Shown: positions 7,769 to 14,735 of the stretch, piece by piece | Layout of the letters: each line of letters begins with the position of its first letter | Position numbering within the stretch: position 1 is the first letter of the stretch | NCBI RefSeq assembly: GCF_001425485.1 | Contig: NZ_LMQW01000034.1 | Coordinates: forward strand, 62,001-126,000 | Reading direction: 5' to 3' | DNA: 64,000 nt | Source: Aureimonas sp. Leaf427 | GTDB taxonomy: Bacteria > Pseudomonadota > Alphaproteobacteria > Rhizobiales > Rhizobiaceae | The notes under the pieces: generated by a model | Database searches by the model: none | What the model was told of the DNA's origin: nothing | What the model saw: only the letters and a program-made list of their open reading frames with translations | Position numbers and translations under genes: made by a program

Positions 7769-8998
7769 ATGAACCTTCGTTTCTCCGCCGAACCCTCCAT
7801 CTCCGAACGCGCTTGCTCCACGGCGGACGAGGCCCTGGCGCTGAGCGCCGTGCCCTCGATCGTCGTCATCGGCGATCTAGTGGAGGGTTGGCCGCCGCGA
7901 CAGGGACGAGGCCTCGATGTGGAGGAGGCGGAGCGATACTGGCGCGAAGCCCCGGTGGAGCAGTGCTTCGGACCGGTCGGCGATCCGATCGCGGCGCGCG
8001 AGACGCTCGCCGTCGTCGGCGGCTATCTGGAGCGGCTGCCGCTCGCCTGCGTCAGCGCCGGCCTCGTGGACCATGCCGAGATCTGGCATCATTGGCGCGG
8101 GGAGGGGCCGGGCCCCTTCCGCCGCGACGGACAGCTACTCGCCCGCCGCGCCTTCAGGATCGACGAAGAGGGCGCGCCCTTCGCCTCCAGCGACATGCTG
8201 GGCTTTCTGCGCGCCCATGGGGCGCCGCATATTCTCGTCGTCCTGGGTCTCGGCGTCGACGAAGCCGTTCTTCGCGCCTGCGGCCGGAGCTTCAAGATCT
8301 ACAACTCGATCGACGCGCCCGCGCTCCGCGTGCCGCCGGAGGTCAGCCGGCATTTCGATCTCGTGCTGACCGGGGCGGAGTGGCAGTCGGAGGCGGTGCG
8401 CGCGCGTCATCCGGACATGGCGACCGAGATCATGCCGATCGGCCCGGAATTCGCCGATCCCGAGACTTTCCGCCCGCTCGGAACGGCAAAGGACTACGAC
8501 CTCGTCTATGTCGCGGCGGCGCAGGGCTACAAGCGGCACGACATCCTCTTCGATGCGCTCGAGCGCCTGCCGCGCTCCATCCGCGCGCTCTGCGTCTTCG
8601 GCTATGGCGAAATGGCGGAGGATCTGAAGCGCCAGGCGGACGAGCGCGGGCTTTCCGTCGATGTCGTCGGCCCGCCCGGCGTGCCTTTCGCCGAGGTCAA
8701 CGCGCTGATGAACCGGGCACGCATCGGCCTCGTCTGCGGCGTCGACGACGGGGCTCCGGCGATCATCACCGAATATATGCTGGCCGGTCTTCCCGTCCTC
8801 GCCAACGAGCGTCTGAGCTGCGGTCTCCAGTTCATCACGCCCGAAACGGGACGGACGGCACCAGCCGAGGGTTTCGCGGACGCGATCACGGACATGCTCG
8901 CCGATCTCGACCGTTTTCGGCCGCGGGAGATCTCGCTGGAACGATGGGTCTGGCCGCACACGGTGGCGCGCCTCACGGCGAGCGTAGGTCCGACTTGA
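7769..8998 (+). CDS. Glycosyltransferase, GT4-like (GT-B fold), first gene of the glycosyltransferase-fusion cluster
   Basis: A 409-residue cytoplasmic protein. The N-terminal half is a variable acceptor-side domain. The C-terminal half is the nucleotide-sugar half of a GT-B enzyme: KDYDLVYVAAAQGYKRHDIL (first strand), ALCVFGYGEMAEDLKRQADE, and PAIITEYMLAGLPVLANERL, which carries one Glu of the EX7E-type motif. No signal peptide or membrane span is visible. The donor and acceptor cannot be assigned. It lies 86 bp ahead of the glycosyltransferase-mutase fusion and probably acts in the same pathway. It is the only protein of the block with no extra enzyme domain. Confidence 0.78.
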   Translation: MNLRFSAEPSISERACSTADEALALSAVPSIVVIGDLVEGWPPRQGRGLDVEEAERYWREAPVEQCFGPVGDPIAARETLAVVGGYLERLPLACVSAGLVDHAEIWHHWRGEGPGPFRRDGQLLARRAFRIDEEGAPFASSDMLGFLRAHGAPHILVVLGLGVDEAVLRACGRSFKIYNSIDAPALRVPPEVSRHFDLVLTGAEWQSEAVRARHPDMATEIMPIGPEFADPETFRPLGTAKDYDLVYVAAAQGYKRHDILFDALERLPRSIRALCVFGYGEMAEDLKRQADERGLSVDVVGPPGVPFAEVNALMNRARIGLVCGVDDGAPAIITEYMLAGLPVLANERLSCGLQFITPETGRTAPAEGFADAITDMLADLDRFRPREISLERWVWPHTVARLTASVGPT

Positions 8999-9036
8999 TA
9001 AAGACCTCCTGACGCGGTCGCCGCCGGAGAACGCAA

Positions 9037-9063
9037 CGGTAAGTCTGACGTTCAGACTTACCG
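9037..9063 (+). promoter_or_regulatory. Perfect 12-bp inverted repeat between the first two cluster genes
   Basis: CGGTAAGTCTGA is followed by a 3-nt loop and its exact reverse complement. It sits in the only real spacer of the cluster, about 20 bp before the TTG start of the mutase fusion and close to its ribosome-binding site (GGAG). There is no T-run. It could be an RNA hairpin that modulates processing or translation of the downstream genes, or a protein operator. Confidence 0.55.
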
Positions 9064-9084
9064 CATTGCACTTCGGAGATCGCC

Positions 9085-11481
9085 TTGCAGCAGCCCGCCG
9101 ACGCACCGGACCCCGCTCAGGGCTCTCACCAGAGCGACGCCGTTCGGTTCGGCAGTGCGGAACCGCCGATCATCTGCTTCTCGCATCTGCGCTGGGACTT
9201 CGTCGTCCAGCGCCCGCAGCATCTGATGCGCCGCTTCGCGGCCGGGCGGCGCGTGTTCTTCTTCGAGGAGCATATCGGCTGCGACCATCCGCTGCCCTAT
9301 CTCGAATACCATCCGTTTCCGGCCGACGGCGTGATCGCGATCCGTCCGCGCCTGCCCCATTGGTGGAGCGAGGCGGAGCGCGAGGCGGGGCTTCGCGACC
9401 TGCTCGCCATGCTGATCGAGACCAGCCTGCCGGCCCCGCCGGTCCTCTGGTTCTACACGCCGATGATGTTCGCCTTCGCGAAAGACGTTCCGGCAGCGGC
9501 GGTCGTCTACGACTGCATGGACGAACTCGCCAACTTCAAGTTCGCCGATCCCCGCCTCCTGATCGAAGAGGCCGCCCTTCTCGCGCGGGCAGACGTCGTG
9601 TTTACCGGCGGCTTCAGCCTCTACGAGGCCAAGCGCGACCGCCATCCGAACATCCACCCGTTTCCCTCGGCCGTCGATGCCGATCATTTCGCCAAGGCGC
9701 GGGCGTCCCGGGCGGTCGCGCCGGAGGATCAGCGCGCGCTGACGCGCCCGGTGCTCGGCTTCTTCGGCGTCGTGGACGAGCGGATCGATCTCGACCTTCT
9801 CGCCCATCTGGCGGCGGCGCGGCCGGGCTGGTCGATCGTGATGATCGGACCCGTCATGAAGATCGATCCGGCGCATCTGCCCCGGCCCGCGAACATTCAC
9901 TGGCTCGGCGGCCGGCATTACAGCGAGCTGCCGGCGTATCTCTCGGGCTGGGACGTGGCACTCATGCCTTTCGCGCTGAACGAGGCGACACGCTTCATCA
10001 GTCCGACCAAGACGCCGGAATATCTGGCGGGCGGCGTGCCCGTCGTCTCCACGGCCATCACGGATGTCGTGCGCCATTACGGGGCGATCGAGGGCGTGCG
10101 GGTCGCCGATCGCGAAGGGTTCGTCGCGGCCTGCGAAGCGATGCTGGCTCTGCCGAAGGCGGGGCCCTGGCGCGAGGAGGCCGATGCGCTGCTCGCCGAG
10201 ATTTCCTGGGAGCGCACGCAGCAGGCGATGGCGGCGCTCCTGACGGACGCGGTCGTGCAGGCACGCAGCACCCGCGCCCATCCGGCGAACGACGAGAAGC
10301 TGGCCGCGCCCGTCGCGCGGGCGGCGGGGCGGCGCAAGCCGGTGGACGTGCTCGTCGTCGGCGCGGGCTTTGCCGGGTCGGTGCTTGCCGAGCGGCTGGC
10401 GGAGGGCTCCGACCAGCGCGTCCTCGTCGTCGACCGGCGCGATCATATCGGCGGCAATGCCTATGACCATGTCGATGCCGCCGGCATTCTGGTCCATCGC
10501 TACGGGCCGCACATCTTCCACACCAACAGCCGTTCGATCGTCGACTATCTCTCCCGCTTCACCGAATGGCGCCCCTACGAGCACCGCGTCCTCGCGAGCG
10601 TCGCGGGCAAGCTTCTGCCCATCCCGATCAACCGGACGACGCTGAACGGGCTCTATGGCCTCGACCTCCAGAACGAGGCGGAGGCGGCGAGCTTCCTCGC
10701 GGCGCGCGCGGAGCCCGTGGCGGAGGTGCGCACGTCCGAGGACGTCGTGGTCGGAACGGTCGGGCGCGATCTCTACGAGACGTTCTTCCGCGGCTACACG
10801 CGCAAGCAATGGGGTCTCGACCCGTCCGAACTCGACCGATCCGTGACCTCGCGCGTGCCGACCCGCACCTCGACCGACGATCGCTACTTCCTCGACACGT
10901 TTCAGGCCATGCCGAAGGCGGGCTACACGGCCATGTTCGAGCGCATGCTGGATCACCGCAACATCGCGGTGGAGACGTCCGTCGAGTTTCGCGACGTGAT
11001 GAAGGAGGTCGATGCCGAGCGGATCGTCTTCACCGGGCCGATCGACGAGTTCTTCGACCATCGCTTCGGGCCGCTGCCCTATCGCTGCCTGACCTTCCGC
11101 CACGAGACGCTGGACCGCGAGACGTTCCAGCCGGTGGCCGTCGTGAACTACCCGTCCGAGGACGTCTCCTTCACGCGCATCACGGAATACAAGCACCTGA
11201 CCGGCCAGAGCCATCCGCGAACCAGCATCAGCTACGAGCACTCGTCCCCGACCGGAGACCCCTATTACCCGGTGCCGCGCGAGGAAAACCAGGCGATCTA
11301 CCGGCAGTACGAGCGGCTGGCGGCGGAACGGCCGGACGTCTCCTTCGTCGGGCGCCTCGCGACCTATCGCTACTACAACATGGACCAGGTCGTCGGTCAG
11401 GCGCTCGCGGCCTATCGGCGGATGAGCGGGCTCGGCTCCGGCGCGCCCCAGGCCCTCGTCACGGCCAGCCCGACGCCTTGA
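9085..11481 (+). CDS. glf: Glycosyltransferase fused to UDP-galactopyranose mutase
   Basis: A 798-residue two-enzyme protein. Residues about 25-390 are a GT-B glycosyltransferase (LRWDFVVQRPQHLMRRF, VVYDCMDELANFKFAD, SPTKTPEYLAGGVPVVS). Residues about 418-780 are UDP-galactopyranose mutase, the FAD enzyme that converts UDP-galactopyranose to UDP-galactofuranose. It has the FAD fold GAGFAGS (about 426-432), HIGGNAYD, RYGPHIFHT, FRGYTRKQWG and the C-terminal RYYNMDQVVGQAL. Stand-alone mutases are about 370-400 residues, so the whole enzyme is present. The start is a TTG with GGAG seven bases upstream. Its stop overlaps the next gene's TTG start (TTGA), so translation is coupled. The fusion suggests galactofuranose is made next to the transferase that uses it. 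Confidence 0.9.
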   Translation: MQQPADAPDPAQGSHQSDAVRFGSAEPPIICFSHLRWDFVVQRPQHLMRRFAAGRRVFFFEEHIGCDHPLPYLEYHPFPADGVIAIRPRLPHWWSEAEREAGLRDLLAMLIETSLPAPPVLWFYTPMMFAFAKDVPAAAVVYDCMDELANFKFADPRLLIEEAALLARADVVFTGGFSLYEAKRDRHPNIHPFPSAVDADHFAKARASRAVAPEDQRALTRPVLGFFGVVDERIDLDLLAHLAAARPGWSIVMIGPVMKIDPAHLPRPANIHWLGGRHYSELPAYLSGWDVALMPFALNEATRFISPTKTPEYLAGGVPVVSTAITDVVRHYGAIEGVRVADREGFVAACEAMLALPKAGPWREEADALLAEISWERTQQAMAALLTDAVVQARSTRAHPANDEKLAAPVARAAGRRKPVDVLVVGAGFAGSVLAERLAEGSDQRVLVVDRRDHIGGNAYDHVDAAGILVHRYGPHIFHTNSRSIVDYLSRFTEWRPYEHRVLASVAGKLLPIPINRTTLNGLYGLDLQNEAEAASFLAARAEPVAEVRTSEDVVVGTVGRDLYETFFRGYTRKQWGLDPSELDRSVTSRVPTRTSTDDRYFLDTFQAMPKAGYTAMFERMLDHRNIAVETSVEFRDVMKEVDAERIVFTGPIDEFFDHRFGPLPYRCLTFRHETLDRETFQPVAVVNYPSEDVSFTRITEYKHLTGQSHPRTSISYEHSSPTGDPYYPVPREENQAIYRQYERLAAERPDVSFVGRLATYRYYNMDQVVGQALAAYRRMSGLGSGAPQALVTASPTP

Positions 11482-14400
11482 GCCTTCGTCCCGACACCGG
11501 CCGGCCGCCGGAGCCGCCGCTGCGCATCTGTCTTGCGACCGACAGCCTGGAGCCCTCCGGCGTCGGCGAGCACATGATCCTGCTCGCCGAAGAGCTCGGC
11601 GCGCGGGCGGAGATCGTCATCGCCGCCGATCCGCGCTCCGGCCTTCTGGAGAAGGCGGCGCGGAAGGGCCTTGCCGTGAAGCGCCTCGGCGCCGATTTCG
11701 AGACTTGGCTCGCGCGGAGCGGGATCGAGGTGCTCCACGTCCATGCCGGTATCGGCTGGGAGGGGCATGATCTGGCGCGCCTTGGACGCAGCGCCGGCGT
11801 CGCCGCGATCCTGCGCACCGAGCATCTGCCGGATGTTCTCGTCGACGAGGCGCAACGGCTGGAGCACGCGGAGAACCTCGCTCATCTCGACCGGCTGATC
11901 TGCGTCTCCGAGGGCGCCGAGGCGACGTTTCGCGCTGCGGGCTGCCCGGACGATCTCCTCGCGACCGTGAGGAACGGCGTGCGCCGCCTTCCATCGACGG
12001 CTTCGCGCGAGGCCGTTCGCAAGGCGCTCGGCGTTGCGCCCGACGCTCTCCTTCTCCTGACGCTCGCCCGCTTCACCGAGCAGAAGGGGCATCGCCATCT
12101 CCTCGAGGCATGGCCCGCCGTTCTGGCGGCCCATCCCTCGGCCGAGCTTCTTCTTGCCGGGTCCGGTCCGCTGGAGGCGCCGATGCGGGCGGAGGTCGAG
12201 GCGGCGGGGCTCGGCGCGTCCGTCCGCTTCCTCGGAACCCGGACCGATGTCGGCGACCTCCTCGCGGCCGCCGATCTCTTCGTCCTGCCCTCGCTGTTCG
12301 AGGGCCTGCCGCTCGTCGTCCTCGAAGCCATGGCCGCGGGACTGCCGGTCGTGGCGACCCGCATTCCGGGCACGGCCGAGGCCGTGGAGGAGGGCGCGAC
12401 CGGCTGGCTCGTCCCGCCCGCCGACAGCCCGGCTCTCTCTCGGGCGCTCGTCGCCGCGCTCGGCGACCTTAAGGCGCGCGCCGCGCGCGGCGCTGCAGGC
12501 CGGGAGCGTTTCGATCATCATTTCAACGCATCGCGCATGGCGGAGGAGACCTTCGGGCTCTACCGCGCGGCGATGCCCTCGCAAAGGCACGGATCGTCCA
12601 TGACCAAGACCCGCATCGGCTTCATCGGCTCCGGCGGCATCGCGCAGCGCCATCTCGGCATTCTCGAAACCTTCGAGGACGTCACGATCGCCGCCTTCGC
12701 CGATGTCGATCGGGGCCGTGCCGAGGAGGCCGCCGCGCGCTTCGGCGCCCGCGCCTTCGCCGACCACGAGGAGATGCTGGCGGCGGTGGAGCTCGACGCG
12801 CTCTACATCTGCGTGCCGCCTTTCGCGCATGGGGCGCCGGAGCGCGCCGCCATCGAAAAGGGTCTGCCCTTCTTCGTGGAGAAGCCCGTGGGCCTCGATC
12901 TCGCGACGGCGGAGGCGATCTCGCGCGACGTGACCGCGGCCGGTCTCGTCACGGCGGTCGGCTACCACTGGCGCTATCTCGACACGGTGGACGAGGCGCG
13001 CCATCTGCTGGCGCGAAACCCGGCCCAGTTGTTGTCCGGCTACTGGCTGGACTCCACGCCGCCGCCGCAATGGTGGTGGCACGAGGACAAGTCGGGCGGC
13101 CAGATGGTCGAACAGACGACCCATCTCCTCGACCTCGCGCGTTTCCTCGTCGGCGAGGTGACGGAGGTCTACGGGCGGGCGGGCCACAAGGACCGGCCGG
13201 AGTTTCCCGGCCTCGACGTGCCGACGGTGACGACGGCGAACCTCACCTTCCAGTCCGGCGTCGTCGCCAACATCTCCTCCACCTGCCTTCTCGGCTGGAA
13301 CCATCGCGTCGGGCTGCACATCTTCGCGGACAAGCTGGCGATCGAGCTGACCGACCGCGACATCATGGTCGATGTCGGCCGGGGCCGTCCCGTGCGCGGG
13401 GCGGACGGCGATCCGGTCTGGCGCGAGGATCGCGACTTCGTCGATGCCGTTCGCGGCGGCGAGAACCGCATCCGCTGCCCCTATGCCGACGCGCTGGAGA
13501 CGCATCGTCTGGCGCTCGCCGTCGTCGAAAGCGCGCGCAGCGGCGAGCCCGTGCGTCTGGAACTGCCGGCGCTCGCGCGGGCGGAGCCGGCGCCCTTGCT
13601 CCCGCAGCCGCGCGCCGAGCCGCCGCAGGGTCTGCCGCCCGGCCACCGCCACATCCGCTCGCTCGGCTTCGAGCGGCCGGGCAAGGCCTATCATTTCCAG
13701 TACGAGGAGGGTCCTCCCGGCGAAGGCCAGGTCCGGCTCGACACGCTCTATACGGGCTTTTCCGCCGGCACGGAGCTGACCTTCTACAAGGACACCAATC
13801 CCTATCTCCATTCGCGCTGGGACGGCGGGCGCTCGGTCTTCGTGCCCGGCGAGGCGAGCCAGCATTTCCCCGTGCCTTTCCTCGGCTACATGGAGGTCGC
13901 GCGCGTGTCGGAGGCTCGCGCGCCGGGCTTTGCGCCGGGCGACGTCGTCGCCTCGACCTATGCCCACAAGTCCGGCCACACGGCCGACCCGTTCCACGAT
14001 CTTCTCGTCAGGATGCCGGCCGGGATCGATCCGATGCTCGGCATCTACGTCGCGCAGATGGGGCCGATCGCGGCGAACGGCATTCTCCACGCCGATGCCG
14101 AGATGGCGGGCGTCAACGTCGCCAAGCTCGGCGAGGGCGTCGCGGGGCGTCCGGTCCTCGTGATCGGCGCCGGTGTCGTCGGCCTTCTGACGGCGCTCTT
14201 CGCCGCGCGTGCGGGCGCGGCCGAGATCGTCGTCGCCGATCCCTCGCCCTTCCGGCGCGAGAAGGCAGAGGCGCTCGGCTTCACCGCCATGGACGAGGAA
14301 CAGGCCTGGGGCTACGCCAAAGCGTACTGGCATCATGGCGGCGGCGATCGCGGGGCGGATTTCGTCTTCCAGACGCGCGCCTCCTCGGCGAGCCTGCACG

Positions 14401-14735
14401 CCGCGCTCCGCGCCCTGCGGCCGCAGGGCACCGTCATCGATCTCGCCTTCTACCAGGGCGGCGCGGACCATGTGCGGCTCGGCGAGGAGTTCCACCACAA
14501 CGGCCTCTCCATCCGCTGCGCGCAGATCAACCGTGTGCCCCGCGGCCTCGGCTTCGCCTGGACGAAGCGGCGTCTCGCCGCCGAGACGATCGGCCTGCTC
14601 GCCGCGCGCGGCGAGGATATCAAGGCGCAGATGATCACCCATGTCGTGCCCTTCGACGAGGCGCCTGCCTTCATCGACCGGCTCGTGGCGGAGCGGCCGG
14701 ACTTCCTGCAGATCGTCTTCAAGGTTCACGCCTGA
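11478..14735 (+). CDS. Three-domain fusion: GT4 glycosyltransferase, Gfo/Idh oxidoreductase, zinc-less medium-chain dehydrogenase
   Basis: One uninterrupted 1,085-residue frame from a TTG that overlaps the previous stop. Residues about 13-365 are a GT4 transferase (LTLARFTEQKGHRHLLEAWP; LFEGLPLVVLEAMAAGLPVV). Residues about 378-695 are a Gfo/Idh/MocA oxidoreductase: IGFIGSGGIAQRHLG nucleotide fold, EKP with Lys469, and EQTTHLLDL with the usual catalytic-region His. Residues about 715-1085 are a medium-chain dehydrogenase with VIGAGVVGLL at about 894. Its catalytic zinc ligands are lost: the usual CGT reads AGT (Ala763) and the usual GHE reads GYM (803-805), as in BchC-like enzymes. An in-frame ATG at codon 375 could start a separate oxidoreductase, but no stop precedes it and its ribosome-binding site is poor. 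Such a pair could oxidise and reduce a sugar moiety during glycan assembly. Confidence 0.85.
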   Translation: MSLRPDTGRPPEPPLRICLATDSLEPSGVGEHMILLAEELGARAEIVIAADPRSGLLEKAARKGLAVKRLGADFETWLARSGIEVLHVHAGIGWEGHDLARLGRSAGVAAILRTEHLPDVLVDEAQRLEHAENLAHLDRLICVSEGAEATFRAAGCPDDLLATVRNGVRRLPSTASREAVRKALGVAPDALLLLTLARFTEQKGHRHLLEAWPAVLAAHPSAELLLAGSGPLEAPMRAEVEAAGLGASVRFLGTRTDVGDLLAAADLFVLPSLFEGLPLVVLEAMAAGLPVVATRIPGTAEAVEEGATGWLVPPADSPALSRALVAALGDLKARAARGAAGRERFDHHFNASRMAEETFGLYRAAMPSQRHGSSMTKTRIGFIGSGGIAQRHLGILETFEDVTIAAFADVDRGRAEEAAARFGARAFADHEEMLAAVELDALYICVPPFAHGAPERAAIEKGLPFFVEKPVGLDLATAEAISRDVTAAGLVTAVGYHWRYLDTVDEARHLLARNPAQLLSGYWLDSTPPPQWWWHEDKSGGQMVEQTTHLLDLARFLVGEVTEVYGRAGHKDRPEFPGLDVPTVTTANLTFQSGVVANISSTCLLGWNHRVGLHIFADKLAIELTDRDIMVDVGRGRPVRGADGDPVWREDRDFVDAVRGGENRIRCPYADALETHRLALAVVESARSGEPVRLELPALARAEPAPLLPQPRAEPPQGLPPGHRHIRSLGFERPGKAYHFQYEEGPPGEGQVRLDTLYTGFSAGTELTFYKDTNPYLHSRWDGGRSVFVPGEASQHFPVPFLGYMEVARVSEARAPGFAPGDVVASTYAHKSGHTADPFHDLLVRMPAGIDPMLGIYVAQMGPIAANGILHADAEMAGVNVAKLGEGVAGRPVLVIGAGVVGLLTALFAARAGAAEIVVADPSPFRREKAEALGFTAMDEEQAWGYAKAYWHHGGGDRGADFVFQTRASSASLHAALRALRPQGTVIDLAFYQGGADHVRLGEEFHHNGLSIRCAQINRVPRGLGFAWTKRRLAAETIGLLAARGEDIKAQMITHVVPFDEAPAFIDRLVAERPDFLQIVFKVHA

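Noticed and set aside
10566-11477. Forward open frame before the three-domain fusion
   Set aside because: It overlaps the mutase domain in another frame and has no motifs; the TTGA overlap at 11478 gives the proper start.
11412-14729. Very long open frame (about 1,100 codons) on the reverse strand of the glycosyltransferase cluster; similar long frames at 9058-11241 and 2920-4584
   Set aside because: Their translations have no recognisable domain and are Arg/Ala/Gly-rich, as expected antisense to GC-rich genes. The forward-strand frames carry clear catalytic motifs.
12600-14735. Separate Gfo/Idh-MDR gene starting at the ATG at 12600
   Set aside because: No stop codon separates it from the transferase and the ribosome-binding site is weak, so a continuous fusion is preferred, though not proven.
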